64,000 nucleotides of DNA from Agrilutibacter niabensis (GTDB lineage Bacteria > Pseudomonadota > Gammaproteobacteria > Xanthomonadales > Xanthomonadaceae), in assembly GCF_042657165.1 (NCBI RefSeq), contig NZ_JBHSNJ010000013.1:372001-436000 (forward strand), read 5' to 3'. The translations under genes were made by a program, and so were the position numbers. The notes beneath the pieces were generated by a model that saw nothing but the letters and a program-made list of their open reading frames with translations, was not told the DNA's origin and did not search any database. Of the stretch, positions 51,666-59,807 are shown piece by piece; the stretch's first letter is position 1; every line of letters begins with the position of its first letter.

Positions 51666-52622
51666 TCATCGCGGCTTGCGGCGACCCATCACCGCATGGC
51701 GCAGGCGCACGGCATCGGGGCGTCTGCTCAATCGCACGCCGTCCGCGCCGGGATCGATTCCCAGCGCGGCGTAGGCCGAATCCAGCGACGGAAACGCGGT
51801 TGAATCGGCATAGCGCCGGAACAGGCGCATGAAGACATCGCTCCCGGCAATCGCGTCGAGCTGGGTCGCGAACCGCGCCGGGGCCACTTCCCCGGTGCCG
51901 CGCAGGCAGCAACTCGCGTACTGCGCGAGCACCGCGTCCAGGCTGCTGCCGTCGCGGCGCAGCGCGAGGTCGGCTTCCAGCCAGTACGCCGCGCCCGCCC
52001 AGTACACGCGCATGGTGCCGCGATGGCGGCGGCCGAGTTGCGACAGCGGCAGCCCGCTGACCTCGTTGCGGCCGCGCCCGAAGCCGGCATCGAGCAACCG
52101 CCACGCCTCGTCCTCGTCGAGCAGGCCGATGCGCGCGCGCAGCACGTTCTGGTAGTAGCTGGCCAGGCCTTCGGCGAGCCAGCGGCCGTCGTTGCCGAGA
52201 TAGGGATGGAACAGGTGGGACAGTTCGTGCACCGCGGTCCAGTCGGCGCGCAGTTCGTCCAGGCTCGCGTCCTCGCGCACGTACAGCAGCACCGCGACGC
52301 CGTCCCGGCGCAGGGTCTGCCCCCACGGCACCGGACTGCGCGCCTTGCTGGGCGACTGCTCGACGCGGACGGTGGCCTCCGGCAACGGAAAGCGGCCGTA
52401 CGCCGCCAGCGTCGCGTCCGCAGCTTCCTCCAGCCAGCGTTGCAGTTCGTCGCGGCGCGCCCCATCCACCGGGCCGAGCACCTCGATGCGCAGGCTGCGG
52501 TCGCCGCTGCGCAGCACGCGGGTGGCGCTGCCGCCGCTGCGCGCCGCATCGGCCGCAGGCGCCGCCGTGCCCGCGGCCAGCACGGACAGCGCGAGGAACA
52601 GGGACAGGCGCGATGGGGTCAT
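51666..52622 (-). CDS. Secreted gluzincin-like metallopeptidase, unknown family
   Basis: 318 residues. Signal peptide (MTPSRLSLFLALSVLAAGTAAPAADA), then a domain with the zinc-site HELSHLFHPYLGNDGRWLAEGLASYYQ: HExxH followed 18 residues later by Glu in the WLAEGLASYY helix, as in gluzincins. YWAGAAYWLEADLALRRDG is the typical downstream segment of M1/M61-like folds. Two cysteines form SCCL. I cannot name the family. It ends seven bases before the convergent YqhA-like gene and is divergent from uvrD. Confidence 0.75.
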   Translation of the reverse strand: MTPSRLSLFLALSVLAAGTAAPAADAARSGGSATRVLRSGDRSLRIEVLGPVDGARRDELQRWLEEAADATLAAYGRFPLPEATVRVEQSPSKARSPVPWGQTLRRDGVAVLLYVREDASLDELRADWTAVHELSHLFHPYLGNDGRWLAEGLASYYQNVLRARIGLLDEDEAWRLLDAGFGRGRNEVSGLPLSQLGRRHRGTMRVYWAGAAYWLEADLALRRDGSSLDAVLAQYASCCLRGTGEVAPARFATQLDAIAGSDVFMRLFRRYADSTAFPSLDSAYAALGIDPGADGVRLSRRPDAVRLRHAVMGRRKPR

Positions 52623-52714
52623 GGTGTCCACCTGGTGGCCGATGCCGCCAGCAAGGTTCCGCAACGGCGCGTGACGCCGCCGTGCGGTTCTCCGTCGGCG
52701 CGACGCCCGGCCGG

Positions 52715-52726
52715 TAGAATGCGGCA
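52715..52726 (+). promoter_or_regulatory. -10-like box six bases before the uvrD start
   Basis: TAGAAT (52715-52720) is followed by GCGGCA and the uvrD ATG at 52727. The same TAGAAT-N6-ATG arrangement occurs at polA. No Shine-Dalgarno sequence fits, so the mRNA is probably leaderless. Confidence 0.5.
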
Positions 52727-54925
52727 ATGGATGTTTCGTATCTGCTCGACGCGCTGAACCCTGCCCAGCGCGAGGCCGTCAGTGCACCGCCGGGCCACTA
52801 CCTCGTACTCGCGGGCGCCGGTTCCGGCAAGACCCGCGTGCTCACCCACCGCATCGCCTGGCTCAACGAGGTGTTCGGGGTGCCTGCGCACGGCATCCTC
52901 GCCGTCACCTTCACCAACAAGGCCGCCGGCGAGATGCGCGGCCGCGCCGAGCACCTGCTGCGCCACGGCGCGCGCGGCATGTGGATCGGCACCTTCCACG
53001 GCATCGCCCATCGCCTGCTGCGGCTGCACTGGCAGGAAGCGAAGCTGACCGAAGGCTTCCAGGTGCTCGACAGCGACGACCAGCTGCGCCTGGTCAAGCG
53101 CGTCGTGCAGCAGTTGGAGCTGGACGACGCGCGTTTCCCGCCACGCCAGATCGTGTGGTGGATCAACGCGCAGAAGGACGAAGGCCGCCGTCCGCAGAAC
53201 ATCCAGCCGGATGTCAACGACGAATGGCTGGACGTCATGCACCGCTGCTACGCGCTCTACCAGGAGCGTTGCGACCGCGCGGGCCTGGTCGACTTCGCCG
53301 AGTTGCTGTTGCGCGCGCACGAGCTGCTGCGCGACAACCCGGCGCTGCTGGCGCACTACCGCCATCGCTTCCGCGAGATCCTGGTGGACGAATTCCAGGA
53401 CACCAACGCGATCCAGTACGCGTTCGTGCGCGTTCTGGCGGGCGACAGCGGTCATGTCTTCGTGGTCGGCGACGACGACCAGTCGATCTACGGCTGGCGC
53501 GGCGCCAAGGTGGAGAACATGCAACGCTTCCTGCGCGATTTTAAGCGCGATGGCCGCGATGCGCAGACCATCCGCCTGGAGCAGAACTACCGTTCCAGCG
53601 CGACGATCCTGGATGCCGCCAACGCGGTGATCGCGCACAACCCGGATCGCCTCGGCAAGAAGCTGTGGACCGACACCGGCCATGGCGAGCCGATCGACCT
53701 GTACGCCGCCTACAACGAGATGGACGAGGCGCGCTTCGTGGTCGAACGCATTCGCCAGTGGGTGCGCGACGGCGGCGACTACGGCGACGTCGCCATCCTC
53801 TACCGCAGCAACGCGCAGTCGCGCGCCTACGAAGAGGTGCTGCAGGAGGAGCCGAAGATCCCGTTCCGCGTCTATGGCGGCATGCGCTTCTTCGAACGCG
53901 CCGAAATCAAGGATGCGCTGGCCTACATGCGCCTGATCGCCTCGCGGGTGGACGACGCCGCGTTCGAGCGCTCGGTCAACACGCCCGCGCGCGGGATCGG
54001 TGACCGCACGCTGGAGGAGGTGCGCAAGCGCGCCCGCGCCGACGGCGTCGCGCTGTGGGAGGCCGCCTCGCGCATCACCCGCGACACCACGCTGGCCGCG
54101 CGTTCGCGCAATGCCCTGGCCGGATTCCTGCTGCTCATCGACGAGTTGGCCAGGGAAGTCGAGGCGCGGCCGTTGCCCGACAAGATCGACCACGTGCTGG
54201 GCCGCTCCGGCCTGCGCGAGCACTACGCCAACGAATCGCGCGGGCAGCTGGATTCGCGCACCGACAACCTCGACGAACTGGTCTCGGTGGCCTCGCGCTT
54301 CACCGGCGGCGAGGACGAGGACGAAGCCGCGGCGATGCCCGAGCTCGTCGCCTTCCTCAGTTACGCCGCGCTCGAAGCCGGCGAAGGCCAGGCCCAGGCC
54401 GGCGAGCACAGCGTGCAGCTGATGACGCTGCATAGCGCCAAGGGCCTGGAGTTTCCGCTGGTGTTCCTGGGCGGGCTGGAGGAAGGCCTGTTTCCCAGTC
54501 TGAAATCCTCCGAGGAAGCCGGGCGCGTGGAGGAGGAGCGTCGCCTCGCGTACGTGGGCATCACCCGCGCGCGCCAGAAGCTGGTGCTCAGCTACGCCGA
54601 GACGCGCCGCATCCATGGCATGGACATGTACGGCACGCCGTCGCGGTTCGTGCGCGAAATCCCTGCTGCACTGCTCCATGAAGTGCGCCCCAAGGTGCAG
54701 GTATCGCGGCCGATGTACGCCGCGCAGCCGCGGCGAGACCTGGGCCACGCGGCAATCGACGTGCCCGCCTTCCGCCTGGGCCAGGACGTGGTGCATCCCA
54801 GTTACGGCGCCGGCGTGGTCACCGATTTCGTCGGCAGCGGCGCCTACGCCAATGTGCAGGTCAATTTCGAAAGCGCCGGCAGCAAGTGGCTGAAGCTGGC
54901 TTCGTCCAACCTGCAGCCGGCCTGA
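52727..54925 (+). CDS. uvrD: DNA helicase II UvrD (superfamily 1)
   Basis: 732-residue 3'-5' helicase of nucleotide excision and mismatch repair. Helicase motifs in order: Q-motif LNPAQREAV, Walker A GAGSGKTRV (residues about 28-36), FTNKAAGEM, GTFHGIAHRLLR, VDEFQDTNAIQYAF, VGDDDQSIYGWRGA, QNYRS, TLHSAKGLEFPLVFLGG and VGITRARQKL. The C-terminal Tudor-like RNA polymerase contact domain (VVHPSYGAGVVTDF) is present. Length is typical. Confidence 0.97.
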   Translation: MDVSYLLDALNPAQREAVSAPPGHYLVLAGAGSGKTRVLTHRIAWLNEVFGVPAHGILAVTFTNKAAGEMRGRAEHLLRHGARGMWIGTFHGIAHRLLRLHWQEAKLTEGFQVLDSDDQLRLVKRVVQQLELDDARFPPRQIVWWINAQKDEGRRPQNIQPDVNDEWLDVMHRCYALYQERCDRAGLVDFAELLLRAHELLRDNPALLAHYRHRFREILVDEFQDTNAIQYAFVRVLAGDSGHVFVVGDDDQSIYGWRGAKVENMQRFLRDFKRDGRDAQTIRLEQNYRSSATILDAANAVIAHNPDRLGKKLWTDTGHGEPIDLYAAYNEMDEARFVVERIRQWVRDGGDYGDVAILYRSNAQSRAYEEVLQEEPKIPFRVYGGMRFFERAEIKDALAYMRLIASRVDDAAFERSVNTPARGIGDRTLEEVRKRARADGVALWEAASRITRDTTLAARSRNALAGFLLLIDELAREVEARPLPDKIDHVLGRSGLREHYANESRGQLDSRTDNLDELVSVASRFTGGEDEDEAAAMPELVAFLSYAALEAGEGQAQAGEHSVQLMTLHSAKGLEFPLVFLGGLEEGLFPSLKSSEEAGRVEEERRLAYVGITRARQKLVLSYAETRRIHGMDMYGTPSRFVREIPAALLHEVRPKVQVSRPMYAAQPRRDLGHAAIDVPAFRLGQDVVHPSYGAGVVTDFVGSGAYANVQVNFESAGSKWLKLASSNLQPA

Positions 54926-55097
54926 AAGTCGCATCCGCCGCCGCCTGGCGGTCGCCATCCGTCGCCAAGCCCGGTAAAAAACCGAAAAAGTTTGAAAAGA
55001 CGCTTGGCGTAGCGGCTTTTGTGCCCTACATTCCGCTTGCCGAGGGGTTTTTCCAGGCATACCTCAAACCAACTCTCCATCCGGGGGAATTAGAAAA

Positions 55098-55466
55098 ATG
55101 GCGAAGAAGAAAGCTGCTCCGAAGAAGGCCGCTGCCAAGCCGGCCGCTCCCAAGCCGATCAAGGAAGTGCTGGGCAAGTCCGGCCTCGTTGCTCACCTGT
55201 CCGAAGCCACTGGTGTTGTTGCCAAGGACGTTCGCGCTGTCTTGGGTGCGCTGGAAACGGCGGTCCACGGTTCGGTCAGCAAGAAGGGCGCGGGTGCATT
55301 CACCCTGCCGGGCCTGCTGAAGATCAACGTGGTGAACGTGCCGGCCAAGCCGAAGCGCAAGGGCATCAACCCGTTCACCAAGGAAGAACAGTGGTTTGCC
55401 GCCAAGCCGGCCACCGTCAAGATCAAGGTTCGCGCGCTGAAGAAGCTCAAGGACGCTGCCGCCTGA
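55098..55466 (+). CDS. HU-family DNA-binding protein with lysine/alanine tail
   Basis: 122 residues. The first 20 residues (KKKAAPKKAAAKPAAPKP) are a Lys/Ala/Pro tail like that of histone H1-type proteins. An HU/IHF-like fold follows: KSGLVAHLSEATGVVAKDVRAVLGALETAV and the beta-arm region GAFTLPGLLKINVVNVPAKPKRKGINPFTKEEQWF, ending in a basic helix. Most HU proteins are about 90 residues and lack this tail. A polypurine GGGGGAATTAG lies before the ATG. A strong palindromic terminator follows. Confidence 0.92.
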   Translation: MAKKKAAPKKAAAKPAAPKPIKEVLGKSGLVAHLSEATGVVAKDVRAVLGALETAVHGSVSKKGAGAFTLPGLLKINVVNVPAKPKRKGINPFTKEEQWFAAKPATVKIKVRALKKLKDAAA

Positions 55467-55503
55467 TCCCGGATCCAGCAGTCGATTCAATCCAGAATCA
55501 GCA

Positions 55504-55535
55504 CAAGGCCCGCGATATCGCGGGCCTTGTTGTTT
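55504..55535 (+). terminator. Intrinsic terminator after the HU-like gene
   Basis: CAAGGCCCGCGAT and ATCGCGGGCCTTG form a perfect 26-base palindrome (55504-55529), followed by TTGTTT. It lies 38 bases after the HU-like stop codon. Confidence 0.8.
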
Positions 55536-55605
55536 ATGGGCATTTTCGGTCTGCGGCGCGCAGGCCTGACGACGCTGGACCTGCGCTACCGGCTCCAAGC
55601 CCCGT

Positions 55606-55905
55606 TCAATCCCATTCGAACAGCTTCCACATCACCGGTGACACCGGTCCCTCGCCTTTGCTGCTGTCCAGGCGACCGTCGCCGTTGCGGTCGATGAGGT
55701 AGTAGGGAGCCCCGCGCTTTGGGGTGACCTTTACCACGTGCAGTTGGCCCTGCACGCGGTATTCGTCGACACGGTCGCCATCGACCATGCGGGTACTGAC
55801 GTCGGCGCCTTCGAGATCCGCGGTGGGATCGCCGCTGTCCATGGTTGCGCATCCTGCAAGGCACAGGTTCGCCAGAAGGAGGGGGAGGACGAATCTGGTG
55901 CGCAT
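55606..55905 (-). CDS. DUF2782 lipoprotein
   Basis: 99 residues. Lipobox CLAGC (NLCLAGCATMDSG) then a small domain with DRVDEYRVQGQLHVVKVTPKRGAPYYLIDRNGDGRLD, the DUF2782 signature, found beside polA in related genomes. Function unknown, presumably periplasmic and lipid-anchored. It is divergent from polA with 180 bases between. Confidence 0.9.
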   Translation of the reverse strand: MRTRFVLPLLLANLCLAGCATMDSGDPTADLEGADVSTRMVDGDRVDEYRVQGQLHVVKVTPKRGAPYYLIDRNGDGRLDSSKGEGPVSPVMWKLFEWD

Positions 55906-56073
55906 GACACGGTCTCCTCAGCGTGGATGCCAACAGCATACGCGGCCCCGGATCAAGCCGCCGTCCCACGCACGGGGGAGGGAGGGACCTATCGGCCCTA
56001 GGTGCCGCTGCGCCGCAACGTCGCGGCGAACCCACACGCCCCGGGGCGAACCCGGCCCGCAGCGGCGCGCTAG

Positions 56074-56085
56074 TAGAATGCCGCG
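56074..56085 (+). promoter_or_regulatory. -10-like box six bases before the polA start
   Basis: TAGAAT (56074-56079), GCCGCG and the polA ATG at 56086 repeat the uvrD layout. No ribosome binding site is visible. Confidence 0.5.
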
Positions 56086-58851
56086 ATGAAGCGACTCGTC
56101 CTGATCGATGGTTCCAGCTACCTCTATCGCGCCTTCCATGCGCTGCCGCCCCTGAGCAACGAGGCGGGCGAGCCTACCGGCGCCCTGTTCGGCGTGGTCA
56201 ACATGCTGCGCGCGACGCTCAACGAGAAGCCCGACTACGTCGCCTTCGTCGTCGACGCGCCCGGCCCGACCTTCCGTGACGCGCTCGATCCGCAATACAA
56301 GGCCAACCGTCCGCCCATGCCGGACGACCTGCGCGCGCAGGTGCAGCCGATGTGCGAGATCGTTACCGCGCTGGGGCTCACCATCGTCCGCATCGACGGC
56401 GTGGAAGCCGACGACGTGATCGGCACGCTGGCGCTGCAGGCGGCGCGCGACGGGATCGACGTGACCATCTCCACCGGCGACAAGGATTTCGCCCAGCTGG
56501 TGCAGCCGCATGTTGCGCTGGTCAACACCATGAGCGGCAGCCGCTTGGACACGGACGAGGCGGTGATGGCGAAGTTCGGCGTGCACGCCAGCCAGATCGT
56601 CGATTTCCTGGCCCTGATGGGCGACAGCGTCGACAACATCCCTGGCGTGGAGAAATGCGGGCCGAAGACCGCGGCGAAATGGCTGGGTGAATACGGCACC
56701 CTCGATGGCGTCCTCGCCAACGCCGGCAGCATCGGCGGCAAGATCGGCGAGAACCTGCGTCGCGTGCTCGATCGCCTGCCGCTCAACCGCACGCTTGCGA
56801 CGATCAAGACCGACGTCGCCCTGGATTTCGGCCCTGCCGATCTGGTGCTGCGCGACCGCCATGCCGAGGAGCTGCGTGGCCTGTATGCGCGCTACGGTTT
56901 CAAGCAGGCGCTGCGCGAGCTCGAGGGCGGCGGCGCAGCGCCCGCACAGGCGAGCGAGCGTCCCAGCATGCGCAGCACCGCCGCCGGCTATGCGCGCGCG
57001 GCGGCGCAGGAACCGGAGGCGATCGATCCCGCGCTCGCCGCGCCGGGCGAATACGAATGCATCCTTGCCCGCGAACAGCTCGACGGCTGGATCGCGCGCC
57101 TGCAGGCCGCCGATGCCTTTGCCTTCGACTGCGAAACCGATTCGCTCGATCCGATGCGCGCGCAGCTCGTAGGCATCAGCTTCGCCGCTGAAACCGGCAA
57201 GGCGGCGTACCTGCCTCTCGCGCACGGATATCCTGGCGCACCTCCGCAACTGGAGCGCGAGGCGGCGCTGGCAGCGCTGAAGCCGTTGTTCGCCGACCCC
57301 GGGAAAAGGAAGATCGGCCAGCACGGCAAGTACGACCTGCACGTGCTGCGCCGCCATGGCGTCGATGTGCACGGCTACGCCGACGACACGATGCTGGAGA
57401 GCTTCGTGCTCAACGCGACCGCCACGCGCCACGACATGGATTCGCTGGCGAAGCGTTACCTCGGTTACGACACGATCAAGTACGAACATGTGGCAGGCAA
57501 GGGCGCCAAGGCGATCTCCTTCGCCCAGGTCGCGCTGGACGATGCAACGCGTTACGCCGCCGAGGATGCGGACGTCACCCTGCGCCTGCATCGCGCGTTG
57601 TCCGCGAAGCTCGCCGCCGACCCGGCGCTGGAGCGCGTTTATCGCGAGATCGAAATGCCGCTGGTGCAGGTGCTGGAGCGGGTGGAGGCCAATGGCGTGC
57701 TGATCGACGCCGATGAGTTGCGCCGGCAGTCCGGCGACCTCGGGCGGCGCATGCTCGCCGCGCAGCAGAAGGCGACCGAGATGGCGGGGCGCAGTTTCAG
57801 TCTCGACTCGCCCAAGCAGCTCGGACAGCTGCTGTTCGATGAACTCAAGCTGCCCGCATTGGTGAAGACGCCCAGCGGCCAGCCCTCGACCAACGAGGAA
57901 GCGCTCGAGGCCATCGCCGAGCTGCACGAGCTGCCGCGGGTGATCCTCGAATACCGTGGCCTGGCCAAGCTGCGCAGCACCTACACCGACAAGCTGCCGG
58001 AGATGGTGAACCCCGACACCGGTCGCGTGCACACCAGCTACCACCAGGCCGGTGCGGCGACGGGGCGGCTCGCATCCAACGACCCCAACCTGCAGAACAT
58101 TCCGATCCGCACCGACGACGGCCGCCGCATCCGCAACGCCTTCGTCGCGCCGCAAGGCAGGAAGATCGTGTCGTGCGACTACTCGCAGATCGAACTGCGG
58201 ATCATGGCGCACCTGTCGGAGGACGAAGGCCTGCTGCGCGCGTTCGAATCCGGCGCGGACATCCACCGGGCGACCGCGGCCGAGGTGTTCGGCAAGCCGC
58301 TGGACGAGGTCAGCGGCAACGAACGCCGCGCGGCCAAGGCGATCAACTTCGGCCTGATGTACGGCATGAGCGCATTCGGCCTCGCGCGCAACCTCGGCAT
58401 CGCGCGCGGCGAGGCGCAGGACTACATCGCGCTGTACTTCTCGCGCTATCCCGGCGTGCGCGACTTCATGGAGCGCACGCGCCAGCAGGCGCGCGAGCGC
58501 GGCTACGTCGAAACCGTGTTCGGCCGCCGCCTCTACCTGGACAACATCAACGCCCGCAACCAGGGCCTGCGCGCCGGCGCTGAGCGCGCCGCGATCAATG
58601 CGCCCATGCAGGGCACGGCTGCCGACATCATCAAGCGCGCCATGGTCGACATCGACGGGTGGCTGGCGCCGCACGGCGCGCGCGCGCTGATGGTGTTACA
58701 GGTGCACGACGAACTCGTATTCGAAGTCGACACGGGATTCCTGGATACGCTGCTGGCGGAGGTTCCACGGCGGATGGCCGCGGCCGCCCAGTTGCGCGTG
58801 CCCCTGGTGGTCGACAGCGGCGTGGGCGAAAACTGGGGCCTGGCGCATTAG
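56086..58851 (+). CDS. polA: DNA polymerase I
   Basis: 921 residues, full three-domain enzyme for Okazaki fragment processing and repair synthesis. 5'-nuclease domain (LIDGSSYLYRAFHALPP, EADDVIGTLA, STGDKDFAQLV, DNIPGVEKCGPKTAAKWL), 3'-5' exonuclease domain with the DxE motif in FAFDCETDSLDP and DTMLESFVLNA, and polymerase motifs A (SCDYSQIELRIMAHLSED), B (RRAAKAINFGLMYGMSAFGLA) and C (VLQVHDELVFEV). The proofreading residues look intact. It is followed by the sX13-like RNA candidate. Confidence 0.97.
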   Translation: MKRLVLIDGSSYLYRAFHALPPLSNEAGEPTGALFGVVNMLRATLNEKPDYVAFVVDAPGPTFRDALDPQYKANRPPMPDDLRAQVQPMCEIVTALGLTIVRIDGVEADDVIGTLALQAARDGIDVTISTGDKDFAQLVQPHVALVNTMSGSRLDTDEAVMAKFGVHASQIVDFLALMGDSVDNIPGVEKCGPKTAAKWLGEYGTLDGVLANAGSIGGKIGENLRRVLDRLPLNRTLATIKTDVALDFGPADLVLRDRHAEELRGLYARYGFKQALRELEGGGAAPAQASERPSMRSTAAGYARAAAQEPEAIDPALAAPGEYECILAREQLDGWIARLQAADAFAFDCETDSLDPMRAQLVGISFAAETGKAAYLPLAHGYPGAPPQLEREAALAALKPLFADPGKRKIGQHGKYDLHVLRRHGVDVHGYADDTMLESFVLNATATRHDMDSLAKRYLGYDTIKYEHVAGKGAKAISFAQVALDDATRYAAEDADVTLRLHRALSAKLAADPALERVYREIEMPLVQVLERVEANGVLIDADELRRQSGDLGRRMLAAQQKATEMAGRSFSLDSPKQLGQLLFDELKLPALVKTPSGQPSTNEEALEAIAELHELPRVILEYRGLAKLRSTYTDKLPEMVNPDTGRVHTSYHQAGAATGRLASNDPNLQNIPIRTDDGRRIRNAFVAPQGRKIVSCDYSQIELRIMAHLSEDEGLLRAFESGADIHRATAAEVFGKPLDEVSGNERRAAKAINFGLMYGMSAFGLARNLGIARGEAQDYIALYFSRYPGVRDFMERTRQQARERGYVETVFGRRLYLDNINARNQGLRAGAERAAINAPMQGTAADIIKRAMVDIDGWLAPHGARALMVLQVHDELVFEVDTGFLDTLLAEVPRRMAAAAQLRVPLVVDSGVGENWGLAH

Positions 58852-59095
58852 GCTTGACCCCATGAGGCAGTGCAAAACGCAGCACGAGCAATGGACCGGC
58901 CGGCAAAAACAGGCACCTGATCGGGTGACGACGCGGTGAAGACGAGCGCCAGCCGATTTTTGCCGCCAATTGGCTGCAAACTTCGCGCATTCAGCGACGT
59001 TTGCCGAAGTTGTCGGAATGAATCAGTCCTGAACCCAACAAATACTTAACCTTCGTCTTCACGAACTATCCATGTGGAGGGTGGTCTTATTGTTC

Positions 59096-59217
59096 GCGAC
59101 AGGTGCAACGCCTGTCGCTGATCTCTCCCTCCCCTGGAGTGATCCCAGGAGTGACGGCCCCTCCCCAGGCCCCACTCCTCCAGCCCCGCCGGCCCCCCCT
59201 GCCTGCGGGGCTTTTTA
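59096..59217 (+). ncRNA. sX13: sX13-like small RNA with C-rich loops
   Basis: In the 440-base gap after polA a series of stem-loops ends in an intrinsic terminator. Stem 1 is GCGACAGG/CCTGTCGC (59096-59103, 59111-59118). It is followed by hairpins with C-rich loops: CTCC-CTCCCCT-GGAG near 59124-59138, GGCC-CCTCCCCA-GGCC near 59156-59171, and the terminator stem with a CCCCCCC loop. A TATTGT at 59088-59093 could be the -10. From memory, Xanthomonas sX13 is a roughly 115-nucleotide RNA with C-rich loop motifs encoded next to polA; this match in place, size and shape supports homology. It acts by base-pairing to G-rich translation regions of mRNAs. Confidence 0.65.
59182..59217 (+). terminator. 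Terminator closing the sX13-like RNA
   Basis: AGCCCCGC (59182-59189) pairs with GCGGGGCT (59205-59212) around a C-rich loop, followed by a T5 tract. No protein gene ends just before it (polA ended 330 bases earlier), which itself points to a separate transcript. Confidence 0.8.
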
Positions 59218-59291
59218 TTTGTGCGGTCCGAACCGCCAGCGCGGCATTGCTCACCGGGCTGGTTACAGTCGCCACACAGGAGGCGACGCTC

Positions 59292-59807
59292 ATGAATGCA
59301 CTTTTCGAACTGTCCGCTCCATGGTGGCACTTCGTGCTGCGCGCGGCCGTGGTCTACGTGCTGGTGATGGTCCTGGTCCGCGCCTCGGGCAAGCGCGCGG
59401 CGGGCCAGTTCACGCCATTCGACCTGATTCTGTTGATCCTGATCGGCAACGCGGTGCAGAACGGGATCAACGGCGGCGACAACTCGCTGACGGGCGCGCT
59501 GATCATGGCCACCACGCTCATCGCGCTGAACTACATGGTGGCGTTCCTGACCTCGCGCAGCGCGCGCATGGAACGCGTGGTGGAGGGAGTGCCCGTGGTG
59601 CTCGCGCGCAATGGAAAGCTGTTCGATGCGGTGCTGCGGCGCGAACTGGTGAGCCGCGACGATTTCAAGGAAGCGCTGCGGTTGAACGGGTTGCACGATG
59701 TCGCCGATGTGGAGCTCGCGCTGCTGGAGACCAACGGAAACATCAGTGTCGTGCCGCGCGAGCAAAGTGGCGCAGGCCGGCCGTCGCCGCGGCGCGGGGG
59801 TCGCTGA
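59292..59807 (+). CDS. DUF421 (YetF-like) membrane protein
   Basis: 171 residues from the ATG at 59292, preceded by a CACAGGAGG ribosome binding site. Three membrane helices (FVLRAAVVYVLVMVLVRASGKR; FDLILLILIGNAVQNGI; GALIMATTLIALNYMVAFL), the DUF421 signature KRAAGQFTPFDLILLILIGNAVQN, then a cytoplasmic domain (VVEGVPVVLARNGKLFDAVLRRELVSRDDFKEALRLNGL). Function unknown. Its stop codon abuts the hemF stop on the other strand with no gap. Confidence 0.92.
   Translation: MNALFELSAPWWHFVLRAAVVYVLVMVLVRASGKRAAGQFTPFDLILLILIGNAVQNGINGGDNSLTGALIMATTLIALNYMVAFLTSRSARMERVVEGVPVVLARNGKLFDAVLRRELVSRDDFKEALRLNGLHDVADVELALLETNGNISVVPREQSGAGRPSPRRGGR

Noticed and set aside
52619..58674. Very long open frames antisense to uvrD (about 810 codons) and to polA (about 920 codons)
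   Set aside because: They mirror the codons of well-supported genes, have Arg/Gln/His-rich low-information translations and no recognisable motif; they are expected in GC-rich DNA.
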